From the NCBI GenBank assembly GCA_013334865.1, contig JAAXWS010000019.1, positions 1-46,595 on the forward strand: a DNA stretch of 46,595 nt. Direction: 5' to 3'. Of this stretch, positions 8,334 to 20,322 are shown piece after piece (within the stretch, counting starts at the first letter, position 1; each line of letters begins with the position of its first letter). This DNA is from Chlorobiaceae bacterium (GTDB taxonomy: Bacteria; Bacteroidota; Chlorobiia; Chlorobiales; Chlorobiaceae). Both the position numbers and the translations under genes were made by a program. Under the pieces are notes generated by a model, which was given only the letters and a program-made list of their open reading frames with translations, searched no databases and was not told the DNA's origin.

Positions 8334-9498
8334 CGTCGTCTCCGGTTGATATGCTCGGCATAAGGGCTATCGTGTTCCGCTTGGTCCTCGGCTGGATTTT
8401 TGCGTAGCGCATCGTGGTTTTACGATCACGGTGTCCAAGGATCTCGCCCACGGCATCAAGGTCGGCTCCTACATTGAGCAGCATGGTGGCGCCGGTATGG
8501 CGGGCCCAGTGTGGCGACAAATCCTGGCAGGCCCAGCTGAAATGGGTTCTGATTTCGGCCGACAACTCATCTCCATGTTTATCATAAGCCCGCTTGGCCC
8601 ATGTCTTGAGCATGGTGCCATACCATTTCTTGTGCCCTATATCGAAAATCGGTTCGTGCGGCTTCGGTTCCCTTCCCAGCCGGACCTTGGCCAATTCCCT
8701 GGCCTGCTTGAGGTAGACCATCCCCTGCTGTGCAATCGGGATCGACTCGATCCGCTGCTTTTTCCCTTGCCGGAAATAGACCTCGAAACCGCCATCGGAA
8801 GAAGGGCGGATGTTCGCTTCCGACAACACGGCAAGATCCCCTGGACGCACCGGCACGAAGCAGTTGAAGAGGAATGCGACGCGTCGTCCTTTATGACGGT
8901 GGGGCGTCTTATCAAGGAGCATGATCTCTTCGAAGTAGAGGTATTTGATCTCCCCTTCCCTCTCCTGTATCTGCTTGACCAGGTCGTTCGGGTTTTCCTT
9001 GATATGGCCATCCCGGACTGCCATCCCGATCGCCTGCCGGATTTTGGTCGAATAGGTCCGAGCCGTGTTCTGGGAATAGTTTTCCAGCAGATGAGACTGG
9101 AAATCACTGAGCCAAGCTTTGTCGATCTCCCCGAAGGTAAGGCCGTCAGTCTCGCAACGGGCCAGACTCTTTATCGCATCCTGCCAATTTTCCTGGCTCT
9201 TTTTGTTGACGACCTTATCAGCTATCCGCTGACAATACAGGATGAAGTCCCCTTTACGATGCCCTTCGTTGGCAGGTTTCATGCCGGCAGCAATGCTGCT
9301 GAGTTCAACTTGACGCTTGGCCATAACATCCAGGCAAAACTGCATGGCTGCCCTGTACTTGCCCTTGTCTTTCGGGTCGGCCACCATGTTGAGTGGCTCA
9401 TACACCCTCGTCCCGCTGTCATAAATCTCGATGAAAAATGAATGCCACCCTTTCCGATCCTTGGCGTTCAACACCCTGTGCTTGAGCTTCAGTCTCAC
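8320..9498 (-). CDS. Tyrosine-type site-specific integrase
   Basis: A 392-residue tyrosine recombinase of the kind common on Bacteroidota and Chlorobiota integrative elements. An N-terminal AP2-like arm-binding region (residues 1-75) is followed by a SAM-like core-binding domain (about 80-180) and the catalytic domain. Catalytic residues are visible: R218 (VRPGD), H330 and R333 (HWARH), H356 (LGHRD) and the nucleophile Y365 (MRYAKI). It ends in a run of aspartates. The start is a GTG at 9498, preceded by a strong AGGAGGA ribosome-binding site. Its position beside the 3' end of a tRNA-Val gene fits integration at that tRNA. Confidence 0.93.
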   Translation of the reverse strand: MRLKLKHRVLNAKDRKGWHSFFIEIYDSGTRVYEPLNMVADPKDKGKYRAAMQFCLDVMAKRQVELSSIAAGMKPANEGHRKGDFILYCQRIADKVVNKKSQENWQDAIKSLARCETDGLTFGEIDKAWLSDFQSHLLENYSQNTARTYSTKIRQAIGMAVRDGHIKENPNDLVKQIQEREGEIKYLYFEEIMLLDKTPHRHKGRRVAFLFNCFVPVRPGDLAVLSEANIRPSSDGGFEVYFRQGKKQRIESIPIAQQGMVYLKQARELAKVRLGREPKPHEPIFDIGHKKWYGTMLKTWAKRAYDKHGDELSAEIRTHFSWACQDLSPHWARHTGATMLLNVGADLDAVGEILGHRDRKTTMRYAKIQPRTKRNTIALMPSISTGDDDDDA

Positions 9499-9528
9499 AA
9501 TCCTATCCTCCTAGCGCGTTCATAGTCA

Positions 9529-9558
9529 ATTTTGCACGTCGCATATGCGTCGCAAAAT
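9529..9558. promoter_or_regulatory. Imperfect palindrome upstream of the integrase
   Basis: A 30-bp imperfect palindrome with outer arms ATTTTGC and GCAAAAT and the self-complementary core GCATATGC. It lies 31-60 bp upstream of the integrase GTG, between the gene and the tRNA-Val attachment region. It may be an operator for the integrase promoter or an arm-type binding site near att. Sequence symmetry is the only evidence. Confidence 0.35.
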
Positions 9559-9634
9559 CAATATAAAAATCGCTGAATAAGGCTCAAAAACGAGGAAAAT
9601 GGGGCTTTTTCTGGGCTTTTCGAGGGGAATAAAA

Positions 9635-9664
9635 AAGCCTGTAAGGTGTTGTTCTTACAGGCTT
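9635..9664 (-). terminator. Rho-independent terminator after tRNA-Val
   Basis: A perfect 11-bp stem (AAGCCTGTAAG / CTTACAGGCTT) with an 8-nt loop, followed on the minus strand by a run of six T. It lies 11 bp beyond the 3' end of the tRNA-Val gene and ends the transcript coming from that gene or from clpX. Confidence 0.85.
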
Positions 9665-9675
9665 TACGGGGTGTG

Positions 9676-9749
9676 TGGGCGGTAGAAGATTCGAACTTCT
9701 GACCTCTACCGTGTCAAGGTAGCGCTCTAACCAACTGAGCTAACCGCCC
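9676..9749 (-). tRNA. tRNA-Val(GAC)
   Basis: A 74-nt cloverleaf on the minus strand. The acceptor stem GGGCGGT pairs with ACCGCCC, with discriminator A. The D arm is GCTC-AGTTGGTTA-GAGC. The anticodon stem CTACC/GGTAG encloses TTGACAC, with anticodon GAC at 9715-9713. The T arm is AGAAG-TTCGAAT-CTTCT. CCA is not encoded. The gene sits 60 bp after clpX on the same strand. Its 3' end faces the integrase gene, as expected of a tRNA used as attachment site with the 3' portion restored by the element. Confidence 0.95.
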
Positions 9750-9809
9750 ATCAGGAAGGCCTAAATATAGGACTTTCCCTTTTCAATCCAAACATTTTCA
9801 TCGCCTTTT

Positions 9810-11135
9810 TCAGGCGGTCTTGCGCTCCTTGCCGTCCCTGGTGTAATAGACCGGACCTGACGTCTTGTCGATGGTATCGGCGGTGATGACGCAACGCTGC
9901 ACGCCGGATGTGCTCAGGGTCGGGAGCTCGAACATGATGTCGATCATGACGCTCTCGAGCACCGAACGGAGGGCGCGGGCGCCGGTGCCGCGTTCGATGG
10001 CGATTTCTACCACGCGGTCGAGCGCTTCGTCCGTGAAATCGAGATCCACGCCGTCCATCTCGAAGAGGCGCCTGTACTGCTTGACGAGCGCGTTCTTGGG
10101 TTCGACAAGGATGTTGCGCAGTGCCGGCGAGTCGAGGGGGTCGAGAACGGACATAACCGGAAGACGGCCGATGAATTCGGGGATGAGGCCGTAGTCGTGC
10201 AGGTCGTCCTGGGCAACCAGCTTGAGGATCTCGGGATCGTAGCCGGTCTGCTTGTCCTTGACCTTGGAGCCGAAGCCCATGGATGACTTGGAGACGCGCC
10301 GGGCGATGATCTTGTCGAGGCCTTCGAAAGCTCCTCCGCAGATGAAGAGGATGTTCTTCGTGTTGATGTTGATCAATTGCTGCTCTGGGTGCTTGCGGCC
10401 GCCTTTCGGGGGTACGCCGACCACGGAGCCTTCCAGGATCTTGAGCAGGGCCTGCTGGACGCCTTCGCCCGAGACGTCGCGGGTGATGGAGACGTTGGCG
10501 GACTTCCTGGCGATCTTGTCGATCTCGTCGACGTAGATGATACCGCGCTCTGCACGGTCGAGGTTGAAGTCGGAGGCGTGCAGGAGCCTGGCGAGGATGG
10601 TCTCGACATCGTCGCCTACATAGCCGGCCTCGGTGAGCGAGGTGGCATCGGCGATGGTGAAGGGCACCTCGAGCAGGTTCGCCAGCGTCTGGGCGAGCAG
10701 GGTCTTGCCGGTGCCGGTCGGGCCGATCAAGAGAATGTTGCTCTTCTCGATCACGACGTCGTCCTCGGCAGACCAGTCGTGGGCGTCTATCCTCTTGTAA
10801 TGGTTGTAAACCGCTACGGCGAGCGATTTCTTGGCCTGGTCCTGTCCGATCACGTATTGGTCGAGCGCCTCCTTGATGGTCCTGGGGCTCTGGAGCCTTG
10901 GCTGGAAGGCGGGTTCGGCCTCCCTGTCGGTGTGCCTGATGGCGCTGATCTCCTTGCGGAGGATCTCGACTGAGCTTTGTACGCACCGGTCGCAGATGAA
11001 TGCACGAGGGCCGGCAATCATGCTGCTGACCTCCTGGCTGGTCCTGCCGCAGAAGGAGCAGATGACAGGCGGTTCGCCGCCGATGTTCTTCCTGGAGCCG
11101 GTCCTGCCTTTGCCTGGGTCTTTGTCTTTGATCAT
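9810..11135 (-). CDS. clpX: ClpX, ATP-dependent unfoldase of the ClpXP protease
   Basis: A 441-residue AAA+ unfoldase that recognises and unfolds substrates and feeds them to ClpP. The N-terminal zinc-binding domain has C26, C29, C48 and C51 (CSFC...CDRC). Walker A is GPTGTGKT at 138-145 and Walker B is IIYVDEID near 199-206. The GYVGDDVE pore loop and an SSMGFGSK segment corresponding to the ClpP-binding IGF loop are present, so pairing with a ClpP is expected. No clpP or tig is adjacent, unlike in proteobacteria. It follows the DUF4404 gene by 40 bp, with gltBD further upstream on the same strand. Confidence 0.96.
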   Translation of the reverse strand: MIKDKDPGKGRTGSRKNIGGEPPVICSFCGRTSQEVSSMIAGPRAFICDRCVQSSVEILRKEISAIRHTDREAEPAFQPRLQSPRTIKEALDQYVIGQDQAKKSLAVAVYNHYKRIDAHDWSAEDDVVIEKSNILLIGPTGTGKTLLAQTLANLLEVPFTIADATSLTEAGYVGDDVETILARLLHASDFNLDRAERGIIYVDEIDKIARKSANVSITRDVSGEGVQQALLKILEGSVVGVPPKGGRKHPEQQLININTKNILFICGGAFEGLDKIIARRVSKSSMGFGSKVKDKQTGYDPEILKLVAQDDLHDYGLIPEFIGRLPVMSVLDPLDSPALRNILVEPKNALVKQYRRLFEMDGVDLDFTDEALDRVVEIAIERGTGARALRSVLESVMIDIMFELPTLSTSGVQRCVITADTIDKTSGPVYYTRDGKERKTA

Positions 11136-11175
11136 ATTCTTCGGTTACTGCTTCGCGTTCTTCACTGGCGGGTTC

Positions 11176-11445
11176 TCACAGCCCCATGCGGGCGAGGCTG
11201 TCGAGCACGTGCTGGATCATCATGCTGAGTTTGGGGTGCTCCTCCTCGAAATGGCCGAGGGCATCATTCATCCTCTCGACGACACCGTCATTGCCGACGC
11301 CGTCCACTGCGCCATCACGGACCAGCTTGCCGATGTCCTCCCTGAGCGCGCTGAGGACCTCGGCGGTCTTTTCGTCGACCGTACCGACCTGTTCAAGCTC
11401 TTGGTGCAGGGTTTCGAGGAGGTCCCTCAGTTTTTGCTGTTCCAT
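11176..11445 (-). CDS. Small DUF4404-type protein
   Basis: An 89-residue acidic, all-helical protein (MEQQKLRDLLETLHQELEQV... EEHPKLSMMIQHVLDSLARMGL). The pattern of an N-terminal leucine-rich helix and a C-terminal HP-LS-I-VLD-L-MG helix matches the DUF4404 family, whose function is unknown. It lies about 100 bp after gltD and 40 bp before clpX on the same strand and may share their transcript. No catalytic residue or membrane segment is visible. Confidence 0.75.
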   Translation of the reverse strand: MEQQKLRDLLETLHQELEQVGTVDEKTAEVLSALREDIGKLVRDGAVDGVGNDGVVERMNDALGHFEEEHPKLSMMIQHVLDSLARMGL

Positions 11446-11546
11446 AACGGTGGGTAAGTTGTTTCGGACTTATGCCTGCATGCCGCCTCCGGCGCCATAA
11501 GGGCCGGGAGGTGACATCGTTGTAACACCGGTCGGTGCCGATTCGT

Positions 11547-13019
<1,473 letters not shown>

Positions 13020-13049
13020 AGTAATGCTTGTTCAGGCTTCCCTGTCTTT

Positions 13050-16000
13050 TTAGTTCCCCGATACGCGTGACGGATCGTGCACGTTCTTCTCGAAAGCGGC
13101 CATGACCGCTTCGTCGCCGGTCAGGCCCTGGGCCTCGACCTCTTTCATGGCGTCCATCGCGCGCTTGTAGTCGTTAGGCAGCACCTTGACGAATCGCTGC
13201 GACGCGTTTGCCCACTCGCCGAGGATGCGTGCACCCAGTTCGCTGCCGGTGGCGGCGACGTGACGTTCGACCCTGTCCTTCAGCCAGGCAAGGTCCTCTT
13301 CGCTCTCGACGGGCGAGAGGCTGACCATGTCGAGGTTGCAGCGGCCGGCGAATGCGCCGTCCACGTCGTACACATAGACCACGCCGCCGGACATGCCTGC
13401 GGCGAAGTTCCTGCCGGTCCTGCCGAGGATGACCACCTTGCCACCGGTCATGTACTCGCAGCCATGGTCGCCCACGGCCTCGACGACAGCCTCGGCACCG
13501 CTGTTGCGGACACAGAAACGCTCGCCGGCCATGCCGTTGATGAAGACCTCACCGGAGGTGGCGCCGTAAAGGGCCACGTTGCCGACGATGATGTTCTCTT
13601 CGGGCACGAACTTCGAGGACTTCGGCGGATAGGCGATGATCCTGCCGCCGGAGAGGCCCTTGCCGATGTAATCGTTCGCGTCGCCCACGAGCTCGATGGT
13701 CATGCCCTTCGGCATGAAGGCGCCGAGGCTCTGGCCGGCCGAACCGATGAATTTCAGGTGGATGGTGTCGTCCGGGAGCCCGTCGCTGCCGTAGGCCTTC
13801 GTGACCATATGGCCGATGATGGTGCCGGCGACGCGGTTGATGTTCTTGATCGGGAGGGTGGTGTTCACCTTCTCGCCGCGCTTGATGGCAGGCTCGCAGA
13901 TCTTCATCAGGGTGGTCATGTCGAGGCTCTCCTCGATGCCGTGCTCCTGTGAGATCGTGCAGTACGGGGTGTCGTTCTCGCCGGTATCGACCTGGTGCAG
14001 GATCTTGGAGAGATCCACGCCCTTGGCCTTCCAGTGGTTGACGGTGCGGGACATGGCGAGAAGGTCCGTGCGGCCGACCAGCTCGTCCACCTTGCGGATG
14101 CCGAGCTTTGCCATGTACTCCCTGACGCCCTCGGCGAGGAAGCGCATGAAGTTCTCGACGTGTTCCGGCTTGCCCTTGAAGTTCTTGCGGAGCTTCGGGT
14201 TCTGGGTGGCGATGCCGACCGGGCAGGAGTCGTCCTGGCAGCAGCGCATCATGATGCAGCCCATGACCACGAGGCCTGTGGTGGCGAAACCGAACTCCTC
14301 GGCGCCAAGCATGGCCGCGATGACGATGTCGCGCGCGGTCTTCAGCTGGCCGTCGGCCTCGACCACGATCCTGCTGCGCAGGTTGTTGAGCATGAGCGTC
14401 TGGTGCGCTTCGGCCAGGCCGAGCTCCCAGGGCATGCCGGCGTGCATGATGCTGGAGACCGGGGAGGCGCCGGTGCCGCCGTCGTGGCCGCTGATGAGCA
14501 CCACATCGGCGTGGGCCTTGGCGACGCCCGCGGCGATAGTGCCGACGCCGACCGTGGAGACCAGCTTCACGTTGATCCTTGCCGACGGGTTGGCGTTCTT
14601 CAGGTCGAAGATCAGCTGTGCGAGATCCTCGATCGAATAGATGTCATGGTGCGGCGGAGGCGAAATCAGGCCGACGCCGGGGGTGGAGTGGCGGGTCTTG
14701 GCAACCCACGGGTACACCTTGGTGCCGGGCAGCTGGCCGCCCTCGCCGGGCTTCGCGCCCTGGGCCATCTTGATCTGGATCTCCTCGGCGTTGGTCAGGT
14801 ACTCGCTGGTGACGCCGAAGCGGCCGGAGGCGACCTGCTTGATCTTCGACATGCGCGAGTCACCGTTGGCGTCCCTCTTGAAGCGTTCCCGATCCTCGCC
14901 GCCCTCGCCGGTGTTGCTCCTGCCGCCGATGCGGTTCATGGCGATGGCCAGGGTCTCGTGCGACTCCTTGCTGATGGATCCGTAGGACATGGCGCCCGTC
15001 TTGAAGCGCTTCACGATCGCCTCGACCGGCTCGACCTCGTCGACCGTAATCGGCTTTTCGGCGAACCTGATGTCCATCAGGCCCCTGATCGTGCAATAGT
15101 GCTCGCTCTGGTCGTCGATGAGCTGCTCGTACTTCTTGAACTGCTCGTAATTACCCGTGCGGCATGACTGCTGCAGGAGGTGGATGGTTTCCGGGTTGAA
15201 CAGGTGGAACTCGCCGTCGTGGCGCCACTTGCGGTCGCCGCCGGACTCCAGGCCGCGGTTGACCTTGTTTCCGCCGGGAGGGAAGGCCGTCTCGTGGCGT
15301 TTCCTGACCTCTTCGGCAACCGTGTCGATGCCGATGCCCTCGATCCTGGACGGCGTCCGGGTGAAGTAGGTGTCGACCAGCTGGGTGTTGAGGCCCACGG
15401 CTTCAAAGATCTGCGCACCGCGGTAGCTCTGGACGGTCGAGATGCCCATCTTGGCCATGGTCTTGACGACGCCCTTGACGACCGCCTTCACATAGTTCTT
15501 GATAGCCTTCTTCTCATCGATCGCGATGCGGCCGTTCTGCACCTGCTGCACGACGGTCTCGAGGGCAAGGTAGGGGTTGATCGCGCCGGCGCCATAGCCG
15601 ATGAGCATGGCGAAGTGGTGCACCGTTCGGGGCTCGCCCGACTCGATGATCAGGCCGACCTTGGTACGCAGGCCCGCATTGATCAGGAAGTGGTGGAAAC
15701 CGGAGACGGCCAGCAGCGCCGGGATCGGTGCTCGTGACTTCTCCAGTTCGCCCTTGTCGGACAGGATGATGATGTTGACGCCATGCGCCACGGCCTTTTC
15801 GGCCTGGCGGTACAGGTCCTGCATCGTGGTCTCGATGCCCTTGCCGCCTTTGGCGACATCATAGAAGATCGGGAGCGTGATGGCCTTGAAACCGGGCTTG
15901 TCGATGCCGCGGATCTTCTCGAGGTCCTCGTCGGTGAGGACGGGGTGAGGGATCCTGACGCGGCGGCAGTTCAGCGCGTCGGGTTCGAGCAGGTTGCCTT

Positions 16001-17663
16001 CGGTACCGAGCATGACGGTCGTCGAGGTGACGATCTCCTCCCTGATCGAGTCGATCGGGGGGTTGGTCACCTGGGCGAAAAGCTGCTTGAAATAGTCGTA
16101 GATCAGCCTCGGGCGGTTCGACAGAACGGCGAGCGGCGTGTCGTTGCCCATCGAGGCGATGAGTTCGATGCCGTTCTGGGCCATCGGCCTGACCTGCAGG
16201 GTGATGTCCTCGTTGGTGTAGCCGAACGCTTTCTGGCGGGCCGTGATGCTGTAGTTGTCCACGTCCGGGTTCTTCATCTTCGGATGGTCCGGCAGCGACG
16301 CCAGGTCGATCACGTTCTCGTCGATCCACTTCTGGTAAGGCTTCTCGGAGGCGATGCTCTGTTTGATCTCCTCGTCGGAGATGATCCTGCCCTCGCGGGT
16401 ATCGACCAGGAACATGCGGCCCGGCTGGAGGCGGTCCTTCTTGACGATCTTTTCGGGTTCGATGTCGAGCACGCCGACCTCGGAGGCCAGGACCACCAGG
16501 TCGTCGCTCGTGATGTAGTAGCGTGACGGACGCAGGCCGTTCCGGTCAAGTACGGCGCCGATCTGGACACCGTCGGTGAAGACGACAGATGCGGGGCCGT
16601 CCCAGGGCTCCATGAGGCAGCTGTGGTACTCGTAGAAGGCCTTCTTCGCCGGGTCCATGGAGTCGTTGCCGGCCCAGGGCTCGGGAATGACCATCATGGC
16701 CGCGTGGGCCAGCGACCGACCGGAGAGCACGAGCAGCTCGAAGGCGTTGTCGAGCGTGGCCGAGTCGCTGCCGTCGACCAGCAGGACCGGCTTGATCTCC
16801 TCGAGGGCGTCGCCGAAAAGTGACGAGGTCATGTTCTTCTCGCGGGCCTTCATCCAGTTGACGTTGCCCCTGAGGGTGTTGATCTCGCCGTTATGGCTGA
16901 GGAAGCGGTAAGGATGCGCGCGGTCCCAGCTCGGGAAGGTGTTGGTGCTGAAGCGGGAGTGCACCATGGCGATGGCGCTCTCCATGTCCGGATCGCTCAG
17001 TTCGGGGTAGAACTCCTCGACCTGCTCGGGGTTGAGCATGCCCTTGAAGACGATGGTGCGGGCGGAGAAGCTCGAGATATAGAAATAGCTGCTGCCAAGG
17101 AGGCCCGAGGTGTAGCGGACCCTCTTGTAGATGCGGCGCCGGATGATGTACAGCTTGCGCTCGAACTCCTCGTCGCTCATTTCCTCGCTCGCGCGGCCGA
17201 CGAAAATCTGCTTCACCACCGGCTCCTGGGAGCGGGCGGTTTCGCCGAGGGTCGAGCTGTCGGTGACCACCTTGCGAAGGCCGAGGTACTTCTGGCCTTC
17301 GGCCTGGACCATCTGGCGGCAGATATCCTCGATGGCACGGCGCTGCGAGAGGTCGGGAGGCAGGAACAGCATGCCGACGCCGTACTGCCCGGGAGCCGGA
17401 AGTTCGATATTCCTTTCGGCACAGACCTTGCGCATGAACTTGTCGGGGATCTGCATCAGGATGCCGGCGCCGTCGCCGGTATTCTTCTCGTATCCGGTGG
17501 CCCCGCGATGGGTCATGTTCACCAGGACCTGCAATCCCTGCTGGATGATCTCGTGGGACTTGACACCCTTGATGTGGGCAACAAACCCCACACCGCAGGC
17601 ATCATGCTCGAACCGTTGATCATAGAGCCCGCATTCATGCTTAGCTTTCATATTTTCAGGCAC
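13050..17663 (-). CDS. gltB: Glutamate synthase large subunit
   Basis: A 1537-residue glutamate synthase alpha subunit. The N-terminal class II glutaminase domain begins at C23 (EHDACGVGF), which becomes the catalytic N-terminal nucleophile after propeptide removal. The central domain, the FMN-binding synthase domain ([22 protein letters not shown]) and the 3Fe-4S cysteine cluster ([10 protein letters not shown]) follow, then the C-terminal beta-helix repeats ([22 protein letters not shown]). The called start is GTG at 17663; an ATG 12 bp further in is equally possible, and neither has a clear Shine-Dalgarno. The mature enzyme is the same either way. Confidence 0.97.
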   Translation of the reverse strand: MPENMKAKHECGLYDQRFEHDACGVGFVAHIKGVKSHEIIQQGLQVLVNMTHRGATGYEKNTGDGAGILMQIPDKFMRKVCAERNIELPAPGQYGVGMLFLPPDLSQRRAIEDICRQMVQAEGQKYLGLRKVVTDSSTLGETARSQEPVVKQIFVGRASEEMSDEEFERKLYIIRRRIYKRVRYTSGLLGSSYFYISSFSARTIVFKGMLNPEQVEEFYPELSDPDMESAIAMVHSRFSTNTFPSWDRAHPYRFLSHNGEINTLRGNVNWMKAREKNMTSSLFGDALEEIKPVLLVDGSDSATLDNAFELLVLSGRSLAHAAMMVIPEPWAGNDSMDPAKKAFYEYHSCLMEPWDGPASVVFTDGVQIGAVLDRNGLRPSRYYITSDDLVVLASEVGVLDIEPEKIVKKDRLQPGRMFLVDTREGRIISDEEIKQSIASEKPYQKWIDENVIDLASLPDHPKMKNPDVDNYSITARQKAFGYTNEDITLQVRPMAQNGIELIASMGNDTPLAVLSNRPRLIYDYFKQLFAQVTNPPIDSIREEIVTSTTVMLGTEGNLLEPDALNCRRVRIPHPVLTDEDLEKIRGIDKPGFKAITLPIFYDVAKGGKGIETTMQDLYRQAEKAVAHGVNIIILSDKGELEKSRAPIPALLAVSGFHHFLINAGLRTKVGLIIESGEPRTVHHFAMLIGYGAGAINPYLALETVVQQVQNGRIAIDEKKAIKNYVKAVVKGVVKTMAKMGISTVQSYRGAQIFEAVGLNTQLVDTYFTRTPSRIEGIGIDTVAEEVRKRHETAFPPGGNKVNRGLESGGDRKWRHDGEFHLFNPETIHLLQQSCRTGNYEQFKKYEQLIDDQSEHYCTIRGLMDIRFAEKPITVDEVEPVEAIVKRFKTGAMSYGSISKESHETLAIAMNRIGGRSNTGEGGEDRERFKRDANGDSRMSKIKQVASGRFGVTSEYLTNAEEIQIKMAQGAKPGEGGQLPGTKVYPWVAKTRHSTPGVGLISPPPHHDIYSIEDLAQLIFDLKNANPSARINVKLVSTVGVGTIAAGVAKAHADVVLISGHDGGTGASPVSSIMHAGMPWELGLAEAHQTLMLNNLRSRIVVEADGQLKTARDIVIAAMLGAEEFGFATTGLVVMGCIMMRCCQDDSCPVGIATQNPKLRKNFKGKPEHVENFMRFLAEGVREYMAKLGIRKVDELVGRTDLLAMSRTVNHWKAKGVDLSKILHQVDTGENDTPYCTISQEHGIEESLDMTTLMKICEPAIKRGEKVNTTLPIKNINRVAGTIIGHMVTKAYGSDGLPDDTIHLKFIGSAGQSLGAFMPKGMTIELVGDANDYIGKGLSGGRIIAYPPKSSKFVPEENIIVGNVALYGATSGEVFINGMAGERFCVRNSGAEAVVEAVGDHGCEYMTGGKVVILGRTGRNFAAGMSGGVVYVYDVDGAFAGRCNLDMVSLSPVESEEDLAWLKDRVERHVAATGSELGARILGEWANASQRFVKVLPNDYKRAMDAMKEVEAQGLTGDEAVMAAFEKNVHDPSRVSGN

Positions 17664-17782
17664 ATCTATTCAGATAAATTCAAAAAAATGGGACGGTAGA
17701 CGTTCCAAGGGCAGAATATAAAGTATTGGACATAAAAATCCTGACCTTTTGCTCGCCGGGATGAAACCCGGACACGCACATC

Positions 17783-17833
17783 AAAACAAAAGCCGGGGAA
17801 CAGGATGGTTTTCCCCCTCCTGCACGCCCCGGC
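17783..17833 (-). terminator. Terminator downstream of gpmA
   Basis: On the minus strand a hairpin with stem GCCGGGG/CCCCGGC encloses about 28 nt and is followed by CTTTTGTTTT. It lies 38 bp beyond the gpmA stop and between gpmA and gltB. The long loop makes it a moderate-quality call. Confidence 0.55.
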
Positions 17834-17870
17834 CGTCAATCCACCCCCTGCACACCGACACCTTCCGGCG

Positions 17871-18614
17871 TTACGACTTGCCCTGGCTCGCCACGGCGGC
17901 GACCGCCTGCTGCAAGGCTTCCTGGTCGCCCAGATAGTAGCTCCTGATGGGCTTCAGGTCGTCGTCCAGCTCGTAGACGAGCGGAATGCCTGTCGGGATG
18001 TTCAGGCCGACGATATCCTCATCCGATATGTTGTCCAGGTACTTGACCAGTGCCCTGAGCGAGTTGCCGTGGGCGGTGATGATCACCCGCTTGCCGTTGC
18101 GGATCATCGGCGAAATCGTTTCATGCCAGTAAGGCAGGAAGCGGCCGACCGTATCCTTCAGGCACTCGGTGGCCGGAAGCTCATCGGTGGACAGGGCCGT
18201 GTAACGCGGGTCCTTGCCCGGGTACATCGGATCGTCCAGCGTGAGGGCCGGTGGCGGCGTATCGTAGCTGCGCCTCCAGACGAGCACCTGCTCGTCGCCG
18301 TGGCGCTGTGCGGTCTCGGACTTGTTCAGCCCCTGGAGGGCGCCGTAGTGGCGCTCGTTGAGGCGCCAGTTCTTGGTCACCGGGATCCACATGAGGTCCA
18401 TCTGGTCTAGCACCGTCCAGAGCGTCCTTATGGCCCGCTTCAGCACCGAGGTGTAAGCCACGTCGAACACGAACCCCTCATCCTTCAGCAGCCGGCCGGC
18501 AGCATTCGCCTCCTCCCTGCCCTTTTCGGAAAGGTCTACGTCGACCCATCCGGTAAAGCGGTTCTCGCGGTTCCACTGGCTCTCTCCGTGCCTGAGCAGT
18601 ACAAGCTTCTTCAT
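17871..18614 (-). CDS. gpmA: 2,3-bisphosphoglycerate-dependent phosphoglycerate mutase
   Basis: A 247-residue cofactor-dependent phosphoglycerate mutase, close to the usual length of about 250. It interconverts 3- and 2-phosphoglycerate in glycolysis and gluconeogenesis. The phospho-histidine motif is [10 protein letters not shown] with H9; the second catalytic histidine is in [15 protein letters not shown]. The substrate-binding segment [15 protein letters not shown] and the C-terminal [11 protein letters not shown] segment are intact. The ATG at 18614 is preceded by AAGGAG at good spacing. It is monocistronic, with its own terminator. Confidence 0.96.
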   Translation of the reverse strand: MKKLVLLRHGESQWNRENRFTGWVDVDLSEKGREEANAAGRLLKDEGFVFDVAYTSVLKRAIRTLWTVLDQMDLMWIPVTKNWRLNERHYGALQGLNKSETAQRHGDEQVLVWRRSYDTPPPALTLDDPMYPGKDPRYTALSTDELPATECLKDTVGRFLPYWHETISPMIRNGKRVIITAHGNSLRALVKYLDNISDEDIVGLNIPTGIPLVYELDDDLKPIRSYYLGDQEALQQAVAAVASQGKS

Positions 18615-18938
18615 ATAACGCTCCTTGTTGTGATAAAATTGAGGTTCCGGACAAAAAACCCCATTTGATTAGGCGTGTCAATTTAATAATCTCGAAAACC
18701 AATCTCAAACATTCTGTCCTTTGCCCGGATGCGTTTTCATGCAGCTCCGATGCCGGTTTTTTTTTAAGTGCCGTTATGGTTTTACGGAAAAATTCTATCT
18801 TACATGTCTTTTGACGCTCGATGTCCGGGCATGAGCCAATACCGCCCATCAGGGTACCTCTAATAGAGCCGTGAGCGGATAGCGGAAATAGTTTTAGGGT
18901 TGCCCATCAGTAAACTGCACGCATCAGATCTGAACACC
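18615..18938. other. Divergent intergenic region gpmA / flavoprotein gene
   Basis: About 320 bp between two divergent genes, so it must hold both promoters. On the minus strand TTGACA (18681-18676) lies about 60 bp upstream of gpmA, a possible -35 element, but the expected -10 position is only a T-run. On the plus strand TTGACG near 18808 lacks a convincing -10. No gene or RNA was recognised. Confidence 0.35.
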
Positions 18939-20198
18939 ATGAATCTCAACAACTTCAGATTAAACCTCGGCGGAAAAGAGTATGTCCCCATCGTCATCGG
19001 CGGCATGGGAGTCAACATCTCGACGACGGAGCTCGCCCTCGCGGCGGAGCGCCTCGGGGGCATAGGCCACATCTCCGATGCCGAAGTGATGTTCGTGTGC
19101 GACCAGCTGTTCGGCACCTCCTACACCAGCGACAAGCGCCGCAAATATGCGGACAACATCAACAACGCCGACAAGTCGATCGTGCAGTTCGACCTCGAGC
19201 AGCTCGCCGAGGCGCAGAAGCGCTACGTCTCGCACACCATAGGCCAGAAGAGCGGCAACGGCGCGGTCTTCCTGAACTGCATGGAGAAGCTCACCATGAA
19301 CAACTCCGCCGCGACCCTCAAGGTGCGCATGGAGGCAGCCATGGACGCCGGCATCGACGGCATCACCCTCGCCGCCGGCCTGAACCTGCGGTCACTGGAA
19401 CTCATCAGCGAGCACGAACGGTTCCGCGATGTCAAGCTCGGCATCATCATCTCGTCGGTCCGCGCCCTCGCCATCTTCCTGAAGCGGGCCGTCAGGCTGA
19501 ACCGTCTTCCGGACTACATCGTCGTCGAAGGCCCGCTTGCCGGCGGCCATCTCGGCTTCGGCCCGGACGACTGGCAGAACTACACCCTTGAGGCGATCGT
19601 GGCCGAGACCATCGAGTTCCTGAAGAAGGAGAACCTCGACATCCCGGTCATCCCGGCAGGCGGCATCTTCACCGGCACTGACGCCGTTGAGTACCTGCAG
19701 ATGGGGGCCAGCGCCGTTCAGGTCGCGACCCGTTTCACCATCTCCAGGGAGGCTGGCCTGCCCGACGAGGTCAAGCAGCACTATTTCAACGCCGTCGATG
19801 AGGACGTCGAGGTCAACAGCGCCTCCCCGACAGGCTACCCCATGCGCATGCTGAAGCAGTCACCGACCCTGCAGTACGGCATCAAGCCGAACTGCGAAGC
19901 CCTCGGCGTCCTGCTGGAAAACGGCGGCAAGTGCGCCTATATCGATGCCTACTACGATGAGCTCAAATCCAGGGAAGCCGACGGGCGCTTCGTCGTCAAG
20001 GCGGCCACATGCCTCTGCACCGGCATGGCCCGTTACGACTGCTGGACCTGCGGCTCGACCGTTTCGAGGCTCAAGGAGACCACCAACCGCCTGCCCGACG
20101 GCTCATGGCAGATCCCTGCAGCCGAGGATATCTTCATGGACTACCTTCTGAGCGAAGATCACGCCATCAGGCGCCCGGCCCTCGAAAAACATCCCTGA
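18939..20198 (+). CDS. Nitronate monooxygenase / 2-nitropropane dioxygenase-like flavoprotein
   Basis: A 419-residue FMN-dependent TIM-barrel protein of the 2-nitropropane dioxygenase superfamily, which also contains FabK and PfaD. Family segments are visible: PIVIGGMGVNIS near the N-terminus, the AGGHLGFG loop, IPVIPAGGIFTGTDAVEYL and MGASAVQVATRFTISREA, which bind flavin phosphate. The start at 18939 puts the barrel at the N-terminus; an in-frame start at 18900 adds 13 residues. A C-terminal cysteine set (CLCTGMARYDCWTC) is not part of the classical enzyme and hints at a metal site. Substrate is unknown; nitronate detoxification is a family-level guess. Confidence 0.8.
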   Translation: MNLNNFRLNLGGKEYVPIVIGGMGVNISTTELALAAERLGGIGHISDAEVMFVCDQLFGTSYTSDKRRKYADNINNADKSIVQFDLEQLAEAQKRYVSHTIGQKSGNGAVFLNCMEKLTMNNSAATLKVRMEAAMDAGIDGITLAAGLNLRSLELISEHERFRDVKLGIIISSVRALAIFLKRAVRLNRLPDYIVVEGPLAGGHLGFGPDDWQNYTLEAIVAETIEFLKKENLDIPVIPAGGIFTGTDAVEYLQMGASAVQVATRFTISREAGLPDEVKQHYFNAVDEDVEVNSASPTGYPMRMLKQSPTLQYGIKPNCEALGVLLENGGKCAYIDAYYDELKSREADGRFVVKAATCLCTGMARYDCWTCGSTVSRLKETTNRLPDGSWQIPAAEDIFMDYLLSEDHAIRRPALEKHP

Positions 20199-20322
20199 AG
20201 CATGGATTTCGGCGCGGGATAGCGTACATTTAAAGGCTGTTATCGCGGTGTCGGGAAAACAAGTGCGGTCCTGCACCCGAGGCACAAGGAAACTTCCCCG
20301 AAACAAGGATCTTCACGCCGGC

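Noticed and set aside
13077-17699. Several long plus-strand ORFs (up to 390 codons) opposite gltB and gltD
   Set aside because: They are antisense shadows of high-GC genes; the minus-strand proteins are full-length conserved enzymes.
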